64,000 bases of DNA from Bog-756 sp963727075 (GTDB lineage Bacteria > Actinomycetota > Acidimicrobiia > Acidimicrobiales > RAAP-2). The DNA is taken from assembly GCA_963727075.1 (NCBI GenBank), contig CAVSET010000005.1, forward strand, positions 124,001 through 188,000, in the 5' to 3' direction. The notes beneath the pieces were generated by a model. That model did not search any database and had not been told where the DNA came from. It saw only the letters and a list, made by a program, of their open reading frames with translations. Shown in pieces: positions 37,090 through 46,176 of the stretch (positions within the stretch are counted from its first letter, which is position 1; the number at the start of each line of letters is the position of its first letter). The translations under genes and the position numbers were made by a program.

Positions 37090-38682
37090 CTATTTGGTCG
37101 GAACTACAAGGGTGTAGGTCACAGCCTTGCCGCACCCAGGACAGGGAGGGAACTCATGTCCAATCGGCATCGTGATCCGCTCGCCGCAATCGTCACAGGC
37201 GTATATGCCTGCCACCTTGTTCGAGTCGTGCGTCTTCGCCATTTCGATTCTTCCAGTGGCGAGCACTTCTTCGAAGCCCGCTCGGATGCACTCAACCATC
37301 GCATCGCAGTCGGCGACCGCAACGGTGTCGAGGTTGATCCCGATGCACTCGTGGCCAGCCGACGTGACCATTGCCACATTGACCGCGGCACCCGAGGGCG
37401 GCGCGAACGCGTAAAGCCCGATCACCTGGGCACCGGCCAGGTAGGTGTCGAACGGTGCCCCCGGGATATCAGTGGCAACGAAGTCACCACCTTTGAGCAT
37501 CGACCCGAATAGCAATGTGGTCAATGCGGGCGGTAGTCGACTGAGCACGCTGGTCACCGCGTTGGTCAACTCCAGGGCGGGGTTGTGCTTCCACTCGTTC
37601 ATCACTTCCTGAACGTGGTGGATGCGCTTCCGAGGGTCGCTGATATCGGCATCCAGGACGAAGCGGACCGGCACGAACTGATTACCCCCATTGGCATCCG
37701 TCGCCGAGCGGATACTGATCGGTACGAGCGCTCGAAGGTGTTCGACCTTGGAACCGTGAAGGAGATGGTACCGACGAACCCCGCCGAGGACACCGGCCAC
37801 GAAGACGTCGTTCATGGTGCAGCCAAGGGAGTGCGCCACGTCGTGGATGGCTCCGACGGTCAGGTCAATGGTGTCGAAATGGCGACCGATTCCGCGTCCC
37901 CGGAGTATCGGGGACAGGGGAGTCGGAGCGGGCGCAAGCAGACGCGCGAGGGAAAGAGTATCCGTCTCGAGAGTGCCAAACGAGGCGACCGGGCGGAGGG
38001 CGGAATGAACGGCGGTCTCGAAGAGGTGCGCCACGCCACCGGCCCGTCCGATCGCCGAGCGGGTCAGCGATGAGAGGCGCCCTGACATCCAAGGTCGGTG
38101 ACTCTCGCCGGTGATCGGCCCAGGGACTGGCTCGGTGCTACTCAATTCGGTTTCGGTGGGACCACCCGGCGCCCGGCCCGCGGGCTTGGCTGGATGGCGT
38201 TCGAGGTCGAGCAGATGGAGGAGGAGTCCGACGCCGGCGATCCCATCCACGACTGAGTGGTGGATCTTGATGATGAGCGCGGCACGACCGTCGTCCAGCC
38301 CTCCGACCTGCACCGCCTCCCACAGCGGGAGCTCCGGGTCGAACGCGTTGGTTCCCATGAGCTGGGCCAAATCGAGAACGCCCCGAAATGTCCCGGGACG
38401 GGGGGCACCCACCTGGTGAACATGGTGGGCTAGGTCGAATCTGCCGTCGTCCACCCACTGCGGGTTGCCCAGCCCGTAGGGCTGGGCAACGGCCCGGGCC
38501 CGGAGCCGTGGCTCGATTACCGTGAGCCTCTCGACCCGAGCCAGGCCCATCTCCCAGTCCGGCTCCTCATCGAGGAGCATCACCGCCACGATGGGCGACC
38601 GGAGGACCGGGTCGCGACCGACCGTCCAGAGCACAGCATCGGAGTCACTCATCTTCCCGACCAGCGTCGACCTCATGCTCAT
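37090..38682 (-). CDS. Wax ester synthase/DGAT family acyltransferase with C-terminal zinc ribbon
   Basis: About 530 residues from ATG 38682 (GGAGG upstream; another ATG two codons later). Residues up to about 485 are a WS/DGAT enzyme: PLWEAVQVGGLDD, then the catalytic HHSVVDGIAG (HHxxxDG) and the structural C-terminal half with DIPGAPFDTYLAG. The usual end is followed in the same frame by a ribbon, YACDDCGERI and FPPCPGCGKAV, with two CxxC pairs. The ribbon begins at an internal Met (MAKTHDSNK), so it may be an independent gene that lost its stop. The enzyme esterifies acyl-CoA to alcohols or diacylglycerol to make storage lipid. Confidence 0.88.
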   Translation of the reverse strand: MSMRSTLVGKMSDSDAVLWTVGRDPVLRSPIVAVMLLDEEPDWEMGLARVERLTVIEPRLRARAVAQPYGLGNPQWVDDGRFDLAHHVHQVGAPRPGTFRGVLDLAQLMGTNAFDPELPLWEAVQVGGLDDGRAALIIKIHHSVVDGIAGVGLLLHLLDLERHPAKPAGRAPGGPTETELSSTEPVPGPITGESHRPWMSGRLSSLTRSAIGRAGGVAHLFETAVHSALRPVASFGTLETDTLSLARLLAPAPTPLSPILRGRGIGRHFDTIDLTVGAIHDVAHSLGCTMNDVFVAGVLGGVRRYHLLHGSKVEHLRALVPISIRSATDANGGNQFVPVRFVLDADISDPRKRIHHVQEVMNEWKHNPALELTNAVTSVLSRLPPALTTLLFGSMLKGGDFVATDIPGAPFDTYLAGAQVIGLYAFAPPSGAAVNVAMVTSAGHECIGINLDTVAVADCDAMVECIRAGFEEVLATGRIEMAKTHDSNKVAGIYACDDCGERITMPIGHEFPPCPGCGKAVTYTLVVPTK

Positions 38683-38703
38683 GGTCCTGCCACCTCCGCA
38701 CAT

Positions 38704-39094
38704 TTGTTTGTCCCCAACCCGGAGCGGCTCCCTCTAGGACGGTAACCCGTCTCTACGGCGGGTGCCGGACGGAAGGCCCCCGCAGCCGGCCGCCAGGACC
38801 CCGTGAAGCGGCAGGGCGAGGGCTGGGCCGTGGCGTCATCGTCACATGGGGCCGGCCCAGAGCTAGCGAACCGCTGCGTCCCCGGCTGCTTGGGCTGAGG
38901 ATCTTGGCATATTGCCTCTGCTTCAGGAGCTGGGAATGCTCTCAGCGTTATGGGGCCCGTTTGAGGCGCTCAGGGCCCGAAACGGTCGCAGTCAGAGCGG
39001 GGGATCGAGTTGACGCTCATGACGAACGGCCCTGGTTGACGGACCTCTCTGGTCGTAGGGTTGGCGATGCCGCTTGTGAGCATGGGGGTGAGAG
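38704..39094. other. Divergent intergenic region between two WS/DGAT genes
   Basis: About 390 bases between the starts of the two divergent WS/DGAT genes. It contains a degenerate hairpin-repeat copy near 38881-38902 (right arm GCTGAG and seven-base loop kept, left arm with two mismatches). No gene was seen. Both promoters should lie here, which suggests coordinated control. Confidence 0.45.
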
Positions 39095-40507
39095 ATGGAG
39101 CGACTGAACGCACTAGATGCCGAGTTCCTGCATCTTGAGGACGGGATTGTTCACATGCATATCGCAGGAGCCTGCATATTCGATGACCCGCCACCGTCGT
39201 TTCACGAAATCGAAGCACTTGTGGCGTCCAAGCTGCATCAGATTCCGCGCTATCGCCAGCGTGTTCGCTCCGTACCCTTTGGGCTGGGGCGGCCCGTGTG
39301 GGTCGATGATCCTCATTTTGACCTTGGCTACCACCTTCGGCACACCGCACTGCCAGCTCCGGGCGACGACGAGGCGTTTTGCCGTCTCATGGGACGGCTC
39401 ATGTCCGTGCCCCTCGATCGCGAGCGGCCGCTATGGGAGGCGTGGCTCGTCGAGGGCCTTGAGGGAGGGCGCTGGGCGCTCGTGTTTAAGGTCCACCACT
39501 GTATGGTCGACGGCATCGCCGGTGTCGAGCTGCTCACTGTCATGCTGGATCTCGAAGCAGACTCAGCGATCCCCGAAGAGTTGCCGTGGGTACCGCAAGC
39601 GGAGGCACCGGGTGCGCGAAAGGTGCTCGACGCGTGGGGCGGGCTCGCATCCGATGTCCTTGATGCAGCCAGAAGCATACCGGCCTCCATTACTCACCCG
39701 GCGGCTACGGTCAGGTCGACCCTTTCGACGGTGGAGGGGGCTGCCCGCTTCGCGCGTCACCTAGCGCCGACGGACAAACTCTCGATCGAAGGCCAGATCG
39801 GCCCACATCGGGCTTGGGGTCACTCCTCGGCGAGCCTTGCCGACGTGAAGGCGATCTGTGCGATCTTCGGCGGCACGGTGAACGATGTCGTACTCTCGGC
39901 CGTCTCCGGCGGCTACCGCAGGCTGCTCATTGATCGTGGGGATGATGCAAGCCAGGCCGTCGTCCGCTCGCTTGTGCCGGTGTCAACTCGTCGCGACGAC
40001 GGTCGTGGCATACCGGACAATCGGGTCTCTGCTCTGCTCTACGAGCTTCCTATACGGATTACCGACCCAGTAGAGCGGCTCGAAGTGGTGCACCATGAGA
40101 TGGACAAGCTAAAGGTCTCCCACATCTCGGAAGCGGGTGAAGCGGTGGTTGCGATCGGCAACCTTGCCCCACCCTTCGCCGCTAGATCCTTCAGCCGTAT
40201 TGCGATCCATTCCATGCATCGTTTCGGTCAGCGCTCACTCAACACCGTGACGACGAACGTACCTGGACCGCAATTCCCTCTGTATTGCCTCGGCCACGAG
40301 ATGCTCGAGTACCTTCCGTTTGTACCGATCAGCCATGGCCTACGTGTAGGCACGGCCATCTTGTCCTACAACGGGAACGTGTTCTTTGGCGTGACGGGGG
40401 ACTACGGGACAGTGCCCGAGGTCGGGGTGCTTGCAGCAACAGCGGCTTCGGTTATCAACGAACTGAAGGACCTAGCGCTCCTGCGACACACTGGGCAAGG
40501 TCGATGA
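39095..40507 (+). CDS. Wax ester synthase/DGAT family acyltransferase
   Basis: A 470-residue WS/DGAT of normal length. It starts MERLNALDAEFLHLEDG, typical for the family, and has PLWEAWLVEGLEGG, HHCMVDGIAG (catalytic HHxxxDG), NDVVLSAVSGGYR and NVPGPQFPLYCLG. It forms wax esters or triacylglycerol from acyl-CoA at the membrane or lipid-droplet surface. It is divergent from the zinc-ribbon WS/DGAT. Confidence 0.93.
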   Translation: MERLNALDAEFLHLEDGIVHMHIAGACIFDDPPPSFHEIEALVASKLHQIPRYRQRVRSVPFGLGRPVWVDDPHFDLGYHLRHTALPAPGDDEAFCRLMGRLMSVPLDRERPLWEAWLVEGLEGGRWALVFKVHHCMVDGIAGVELLTVMLDLEADSAIPEELPWVPQAEAPGARKVLDAWGGLASDVLDAARSIPASITHPAATVRSTLSTVEGAARFARHLAPTDKLSIEGQIGPHRAWGHSSASLADVKAICAIFGGTVNDVVLSAVSGGYRRLLIDRGDDASQAVVRSLVPVSTRRDDGRGIPDNRVSALLYELPIRITDPVERLEVVHHEMDKLKVSHISEAGEAVVAIGNLAPPFAARSFSRIAIHSMHRFGQRSLNTVTTNVPGPQFPLYCLGHEMLEYLPFVPISHGLRVGTAILSYNGNVFFGVTGDYGTVPEVGVLAATAASVINELKDLALLRHTGQGR

Positions 40508-40561
40508 CCGATGGACCGCCGAGCGTAACGAAGACTGTGCATGGCTCGATTAGGACCGTAG

Positions 40562-40598
40562 CGAATCTGCTATTCCGGCTTGGGACATAGCAGATTCG
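40562..40598 (+). terminator. Perfect 12-bp inverted repeat after WS/DGAT
   Basis: CGAATCTGCTAT and ATAGCAGATTCG are perfect reverse complements separated by 13 bases, 55 bases after the WS/DGAT stop. No T run follows, so it could be a terminator, an RNA stability hairpin or a protein-binding palindrome. Confidence 0.5.
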
Positions 40599-40877
40599 GC
40601 TAAGACAGCAGCGAATACTCCACGCAGCCTTGCCCGGCCGCGGACCTTCTGCCACGATTGCGGCCCACGGAGCTGAGGCACTCAAGGAATCTGGGCTCTC
40701 GAGCCGGCACGTCTCCAGGGCAGATCAACCCTTATTAGGGCCGAGTCACTGACAGCGACATCCTGATGTGAACCAAACGATGACCTGCCACCGACCTGAC
40801 CAGGAACCAGCAGGCAGAGTCCGCCGCGTCCGACGGGCCATAGCCATGTAGCCTGACCGAAACAGTTAGGCAACCTG

Positions 40878-41531
40878 ATGCACATTGGCAAACGACTTAA
40901 CTTCATTTCCATCGTCGTCGGCACAGGGCTGACGTTTGCAGCGTGCAGCTCGTCTAGTACAACGCCTACGACCACCGCCGCCAAGAGTGCATCGTTGCAA
41001 CAGGCGGTGACGAACACGCTCTCTGCGCCCAACTATTCGGAAGTGTTGAGCGAGAACGCTCCGCAGGGTGAGCAGACTGACCACTTGAAGTATCAAGCAC
41101 CTGATCGGCTGGGCGGCTATATCCAAAGTGGGTCCAAGCGCACCTACGTCTACGTTATCGGTAGCACGCAGTATCAAAGCCAGGCCGTACCCAACAACAC
41201 CCCGACCAAGCAACTCACCTTCCACCAACAAGCGAGCCAGGGGGCGACCGCGCTGGACCCCGCCCACGGCTACCTTCCTTATGCCAATCAGGCAAAGCAT
41301 ACGACGCGCTCGGGAGATACGTATTCGTTCAAGCTGCAACAGGGGGGTAAGACCGGCATATTCACTTACACCGTAAAGGGACGGTACGTCTCAACGTTTA
41401 CCTTGAGGGTTTCGACTTCCTCGGTGAGATTGGACATCTCGGCCGTCGGCACGTCACCACCAGTCACACCGCCAACCGGATCAAACATCAGTCCTGCCGG
41501 TTCTGCACCGGCCACCGGCCCTTCGCCATAG
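40878..41531 (+). CDS. Putative lipoprotein, LolA/LprG-like
   Basis: A 217-residue protein with a lipoprotein signal (hydrophobic ISIVVGTGLTFAAC, acylated Cys at about residue 22), a Ser/Thr linker, and a middle domain of alternating beta strands (TYVYVIGSTQYQSQ, TYSFKLQQGGKTGIFTYTV, VSTFTLRVSTSSVRLDIS). The strand pattern resembles the lipid-carrying LprG/LolA superfamily, but sequence identity to any member is not obvious. The C-terminus is a Pro/Gly-rich tail. Close to the storage-lipid genes, it could bind lipids outside the membrane; this is inference. Confidence 0.7.
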   Translation: MHIGKRLNFISIVVGTGLTFAACSSSSTTPTTTAAKSASLQQAVTNTLSAPNYSEVLSENAPQGEQTDHLKYQAPDRLGGYIQSGSKRTYVYVIGSTQYQSQAVPNNTPTKQLTFHQQASQGATALDPAHGYLPYANQAKHTTRSGDTYSFKLQQGGKTGIFTYTVKGRYVSTFTLRVSTSSVRLDISAVGTSPPVTPPTGSNISPAGSAPATGPSP

Positions 41532-41704
41532 TCGCACGGTTCGCTTCTTCGGCTCTGAACGACACGGAGGTCAGATGTGATTTGCGAAACCACAGTGGAG
41601 CTGAACTCGAGCTTCGGCATGATCACGACCATCTCCGGCTTCGGTGGCGGCCCGGCCGGCGGGCTCAGCCGACTTGGTTGGAATGGGCCGAGGCTTGAGA
41701 AAGA

Positions 41705-42610
41705 ATGGAGGCTTGTGTAGGCAGATGTGGACGTCGCGTGACACAGGAGCCCTCCGTGGTTGACGGCAGCACGAGCGCAGGCGGCCCGAATGGCGATGAC
41801 AATCCGGCGGTCGTCGTGGAACGGATCGGGGCGGTACTCCGACTCACTCTGAGCCGACCCGAGCAACACAACCCCCTCACTCATCGATGCATCCGGGAAT
41901 TGCTGGAGGCGGTTGGCAGTGCAGAAAGGAGTCCGGAAATTCGGGTGATCATTATTCGCGGCGGCGGCCGGTCATTCTCGTCGGGCTACGGGGTCCTCCC
42001 GGACGACGTCGAATCAACGGAAAGGACCCGTCCTTCGACCATCGAGGACGACGTGACCGCGATGATCGAACTCGGCGCCAGTTGGTCACGGGTGTGGGAC
42101 TGCCAGATTCCGATCATCGCGCAGGTGCACGGCAACTGTCTCGCCGGAGGCACCGATCTGGCGCTTCACTGCGACATCGTGATCGCGGCCGTGGATGCAC
42201 GATTCGGGTTCCCGCCCGTCCGATCAATGGGCGTCCCTCCGACCAATATGTGGCTGTATCATCTGGGCCCGCAGTGGACGAAGCGGCTGCTGTTCACGGG
42301 AGATACGATCTCCGGGGCCGAAGCCGCCGATATCGGATTGGTTCAGGCCGCCGTGGCCGCAACTGAGTTGGACCAGTACACGCTCGCCTTGGCTTCCCGT
42401 ATCGCCCTTATCGGGCGAGACCTCCTGGCTGCCAACAAGAGGGTCGTCAATCAGGGCGTTGAGTTGATGGGGCGATCGCAGCTGCAGCGATTTGCCGCAC
42501 TCAGCGACGCCGCGGCTCACCAGGCCCCCGATGCCCAAGCATTCTCAGCTCGGGCCGCCGATGTCGGCCTCAGGGAGGCGATCCGTGAACGAGACCTTCC
42601 CTTCGCCTGA
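41705..42610 (+). CDS. Enoyl-CoA hydratase/isomerase family protein
   Basis: Up to 301 residues of a crotonase-fold protein. Key loops are RPEQHNPLT, GGGRSFSSGYG (first oxyanion loop) and VHGNCLAGGTDLALHCDIVIA (second), with FGFPPVRSMGVPP. The usual catalytic Glu positions are replaced by non-acidic residues around PPVRSMGVP, so the reaction may not be a standard hydration. The first 20 residues are uncertain; a GTG at 41738 is an alternative. It opens the catabolic island and is followed by an SDR after 230 bases. Confidence 0.85.
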   Translation: MEACVGRCGRRVTQEPSVVDGSTSAGGPNGDDNPAVVVERIGAVLRLTLSRPEQHNPLTHRCIRELLEAVGSAERSPEIRVIIIRGGGRSFSSGYGVLPDDVESTERTRPSTIEDDVTAMIELGASWSRVWDCQIPIIAQVHGNCLAGGTDLALHCDIVIAAVDARFGFPPVRSMGVPPTNMWLYHLGPQWTKRLLFTGDTISGAEAADIGLVQAAVAATELDQYTLALASRIALIGRDLLAANKRVVNQGVELMGRSQLQRFAALSDAAAHQAPDAQAFSARAADVGLREAIRERDLPFA

Positions 42611-42749
42611 GCTCCCGCAAGCTGGGCGGACAATGGGAGCGATTGGCGACCCCCCATCTCCTTCGACCGTGGCATGGAGCGCACTCGATTTCCCTCGAAG
42701 CAGATCACCCGGGACCAAGAATCCGATGCGCGCTATTCTCCGCCGACGA

Positions 42750-42759
42750 CGTAATTACG
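42750..42759. promoter_or_regulatory. Candidate palindromic operator
   Basis: CGTAATTACG is a perfect 10-base palindrome inside a longer near-palindrome, about 80 bases upstream of the SDR start at 42841. Its AT-rich core in GC-rich surroundings would suit a TetR- or MarR-type repressor site. Confidence 0.3.
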
Positions 42760-42840
42760 GTCGCTGACTCGGCCCAGTGCTGGCGATGAACCCATGAGTG
42801 CCGGCCGGGCGCCGGCGCTCACCACACAGGAGGACGGCGC

Positions 42841-43602
42841 ATGAGTTTGCAAGGACGAGTGGCCATCGTGACCGGAGGTGGGCGCGGGATCGGCCGAGCG
42901 ATCTCCCTTCGGCTGGCCGCCGACGGCGCAAGCGTAGCGGTGAACTACCGAAAGGATGAGGAGTCGGCACAGGCGACTGTGGATTCCATCAAGTCGGCAG
43001 GAGGCGAGGCAGCGGCGTTTCAGGGCTCCGTGAGTTCATACGAGGACGCAACGACCGTGGTCGACAACGTCATCTCCCAATTCGGCCACGTCGACATCTT
43101 GGTCAACAATGCGGGTATCACCAATCGGGGCGCGCCTGTTGCCAAGACACCGGTTGAGGAGCTGGAGCGTGTGATCGGAACGATGGCGATGGGTTCGCAC
43201 CACATGAGCCAGCTCGTGCTGCCGAGCATGCGCGAGCAGCCCAGAGGGGACATCATCATGATCTCGAGCCAGTCGGCGGTCAAGGCCGACCCCTACGGCG
43301 GCCCCTACAACATGGCCAAGGCGGCCCAGGAGGCGCTGGCCTTCACCCTGGCCAAAGAGGAGGCCCGCTCCGGGATCCGGGTGAATGTCGTGGTCCCCGG
43401 ACTGTCCAACACGGACATGGGTCGTCGTCTGGTGAAGGCGGCCATGAAGGTGGACGACATCCACGACCTGGACGGTCGCTTCCCGCTCGGTCGGGTCTGT
43501 GAGCCAGAGGACGTCGCCAATGCGGTGGGGTTCCTCGTGAGCGACGGGGGTTCGAACATCACCGGACAGCGATTGGTGGTCGACGGTGGCGGATTCGCCT
43601 GA
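42841..43602 (+). CDS. SDR-family 3-oxoacyl reductase-like
   Basis: A 253-residue FabG-type SDR: VTGGGRGIGRAI for cofactor, NNAG, catalytic Ser in MISSQSAV, YNMAK with the Tyr/Lys pair, and ITGQRLVVDGGGF at the end. GGAGG precedes the ATG. It is followed 17 bases later by the MaoC gene, and a second SDR overlaps the MaoC stop; the three form one transcript. It probably acts on a hydroxyacyl or ketoacyl-CoA. Confidence 0.92.
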   Translation: MSLQGRVAIVTGGGRGIGRAISLRLAADGASVAVNYRKDEESAQATVDSIKSAGGEAAAFQGSVSSYEDATTVVDNVISQFGHVDILVNNAGITNRGAPVAKTPVEELERVIGTMAMGSHHMSQLVLPSMREQPRGDIIMISSQSAVKADPYGGPYNMAKAAQEALAFTLAKEEARSGIRVNVVVPGLSNTDMGRRLVKAAMKVDDIHDLDGRFPLGRVCEPEDVANAVGFLVSDGGSNITGQRLVVDGGGFA

Positions 43603-43619
43603 TCCGAGAGTCGGAGACT

Positions 43620-44520
43620 ATGACGTGGCACCTTGATGCGGTCGGTGAGGAGGTAGCGCCGGTCGAGCACTCTTGGATCTCCACGGACTCGCTGCTCTAC
43701 TCCCTCGGAGTCGGCGCGGGGATGCAGGATCCCTTTGGATCAGAACTCGCATTCACCACCGAGAACAGTCGAGATATACCTCAGCTGGTGCTGCCGACGT
43801 TCGGTGTCGCCGTCGCTTTCCGCAACGCAGCCTTCTCCCTGGCCGGCTCTTTCGATCCACTCCGGTCGGTCCACGGTCAACAAGGCATCTCGTTGGCGAG
43901 GCCCCTGCCCCCTGAGGGCCGCGTGGTGACGGTGGGGCGGTTGACGGGGATCTTCGACAAGGGGTCGGGCGCAGTCGTGACCACAGAGAGCCGATCGGTC
44001 GACGCCGTCACCGGCGAACCGATGTTCACCACGACGTCGTCCCTGTTCGTGAGGGGAGCGGGTGGGTTCGGCGGCCCTCGAGGGCCGTCGGCTCCGTCGG
44101 CTCCTCCACGCCGTGATCCCGACATGGTCCTGCGGGCCGAGACGCGTCGAGACCAGGCGCTGCTCTACCGTCTCAGCGGCGACCGGAATCCGCTCCACTC
44201 CGATCCGCATTTCGCCGAGCGTTCCGGATTCGGGTACTCCGATCCTCCATGGCCTTTGCACGTTCGGATTCGCCGGTCGCCTGCTGCTGCACGCCGTGTG
44301 CGGATCAGACCCCGGACGATTCGTCTCCATGGACTCCCGGTTCGCCCAACCGGTACGACCGGGCGAGCCGTTGGCTGTCCATGTCTGGCAGGAAACCACG
44401 GGTGAGGCCCGGTTCCTCGTGGAGAGCGAGCCGGGGACCGTGGTGATCGATCAGGGGCGCTTGATCTACCGCGAGGCAGAGTCGGGCCCGGGTCGGCCAC
44501 TGACCCAGGAGGCGCCATGA
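43620..44520 (+). CDS. MaoC-like enoyl-CoA hydratase, one frameshift
   Basis: A double-hotdog hydratase of about 300 residues. The first frame carries the N-terminal hotdog and the hydratase-2 motif SGDRNPLHSDPHFAE. The second frame carries the rest (PILHGLCTFGFAGRLLLH, SMDSRFAQPVRPGEPLAV). They join if one base is removed in 44232-44235. The second-frame stop at 44518-44520 overlaps the next gene's ATG (ATGA), which supports the reconstruction. It hydrates a 2-enoyl-CoA to an (R)-3-hydroxyacyl-CoA, matching the following SDR. Confidence 0.85.
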
Positions 44521-45440
44521 CCGGGATCTGCGAGGGTCGTGTCGTGGCCATCACCGGGGCCGGGCGGGGGATCGGAAGAAGCCACGCACTCGAGTTCGCC
44601 CGGCAGGGGGCCGTCGTCGTCGTCAACGACATCGGCGCCTCCATCGACGGCACGGCGGACGCCAGCGATCCGGCGGACCAGGTCGTCGAGGAGATTCGGG
44701 CCACGGGAGGGCGGGCGGAGGCCAATCGGGACGATGCATCGTCGTGGGAAGGAGCCCGGAGGCTGGTGGCCCAGGCCGTCGACGGCTACGGCCGCCTGGA
44801 CACCCTGGTCAACAACGCCGGCATCCTGCGGGACCGGATGCTGGTCACCATGACCGAAGACGACTGGGATGCCGTCATGCAGGTTCATCTGAAGGGGACC
44901 TTCGCCCCGACACACTGGGCAGCTCGCCACTGGCGGGAGCGGGCGAAAGCTGGGGAGCAGGTCAGCGGGCGGGTGGTCAACACCAGCTCCGCCACCGGTC
45001 TCTACGGCAACGTTGGCCAGATCAACTACGGGGCCGCGAAGGCCGGCATCGCCGCCTTCACCGTTATCGCGGCGAAGGAACTCGAGCACTACGGTGTGGC
45101 GGTCAACGCCATCGCCCCCATGGCCCTCACCCGGATGAATGCCGACCTGCCATTCGGTCAAGAGGTTGCCAAGCGCGCCACGAGCGGGTTCTCGCCCCTG
45201 GCTCCTGAGCACATCTCCTCGTTGGCGGTCTGGCTCGGAAGCGACGCGGCGGCCGAGGTGACGGGGCGGATCTTCAATGTGCACGGGGGTTACATCAGCG
45301 TTGCCGAGGGCTGGAGGGCCGGACCCAGCATTGACAAGGGAGCTCACTGGGAGCCCGGCGAACTGACCGAAGTGATCCTCGACCTCGTCGGGCGAGCCGG
45401 TCCGACCACTGACATCGCCGGCACGCTGCCCGATCTCTGA
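44517..45440 (+). CDS. SDR, 17-beta-HSD4/MFE-2-type hydroxyacyl-CoA dehydrogenase
   Basis: A 307-residue SDR with features of the dehydrogenase part of peroxisomal multifunctional enzyme type 2: ITGAGRGIGRSHAL, VVNDIGAS, NNAGILRDRMLVTMTEDDWD, NTSSATGLYGNVGQINYGAAKAG and VNAIAPMALTRM. It is translationally coupled to the MaoC hydratase by an ATGA overlap, giving a split MFE-2-like pair that would convert enoyl-CoA to 3-ketoacyl-CoA. The C-terminal 60 residues are the usual extension. Confidence 0.92.
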   Translation: MTGICEGRVVAITGAGRGIGRSHALEFARQGAVVVVNDIGASIDGTADASDPADQVVEEIRATGGRAEANRDDASSWEGARRLVAQAVDGYGRLDTLVNNAGILRDRMLVTMTEDDWDAVMQVHLKGTFAPTHWAARHWRERAKAGEQVSGRVVNTSSATGLYGNVGQINYGAAKAGIAAFTVIAAKELEHYGVAVNAIAPMALTRMNADLPFGQEVAKRATSGFSPLAPEHISSLAVWLGSDAAAEVTGRIFNVHGGYISVAEGWRAGPSIDKGAHWEPGELTEVILDLVGRAGPTTDIAGTLPDL

Positions 45441-45496
45441 GACCGCAGGGCGGCACCGGCCGGGCAATCCACTCCGACGGGGCCGGCGCCAGTGAC

Positions 45497-46170
45497 TCAG
45501 TCCGGGTTTGCTGGGGTCGGGCCGGATCGACCAGCCCAGGGTCCACCCCAACGATCCGCGAATGCCACCTCATGGACCGATCGTCGAGGGGCCCGGTGCA
45601 GATCGTCGCCGAGCAGGTGCGCCACCGGCAGGAGGGCCGCCTGGGTGACGTGATCGGGAATTCCCAGGGCCTGAGCCATGGCATCGGGCCGCTCGAGGTG
45701 GACGGTCGTCATCGCTGAGACCAGTCCCCGGCTCCGCAGAGCGAGTTGCAGGCTCCAGACCGCCGGGTAGATCGAGCCGTAGAGCGCGGCTGCCTGTGCC
45801 GGCGCAATGTGAGGCCGGATCCGACCCTCGATGCAGGCCAGTACGAGCACCGGTACACGGTGGAGTTGATCGGCCAAGTGCCAGGCATCGTCGAGCATGC
45901 GATCGCTGGTGGAGTTGCCTGGCGTGGGGCGCCGACCCCTCGAGCCATGTCCAACGCCTCGACGTACACGTCCCTGACCTGGGTCTTGATGGCGGGATCG
46001 GCGATGATGATCCACCGCCAGCGCTGAAGGTCGCCCCCGGTCGGTGCTTGCAGGGCCAGGTCGAGGCAGTCAAGGACCAGGTCGATGTCGACCGGTCGCT
46101 CGAGGTCGAGGCGCCGCCAAACGGTTCGAGTCGTCGTGAGCACCCAGTCGATGGACCCTGACTCGGTCAA
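45497..46170 (-). CDS. Nitroreductase family protein, one frameshift
   Basis: About 224 residues of a nitroreductase (FMN-dependent). The N-terminal frame has TTTRTVWRRLDLERPVD and LDLALQAPTGGDLQRWRWI, whose AxTGGNxQxW-like loop binds FMN. The C-terminal frame has MLDDAWHLADQLHRVPVLVL, YPAVWSLQLALRSRGLVSA (a family landmark) and LGIPDHVTQAALLPVAHLLG. One base is missing in the CCCC run on the coding strand (45926-45929). The stop lies about 55 bases from the convergent SDR stop. The gene sits downstream of the double CaiB gene and may share its transcript. Confidence 0.8.
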
Positions 46171-46176
46171 CGGACC

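Noticed and set aside
44466..45551. A 361-codon minus-strand frame opposite the second SDR
   Set aside because: Antisense shadow in GC-rich DNA; no conserved motifs.
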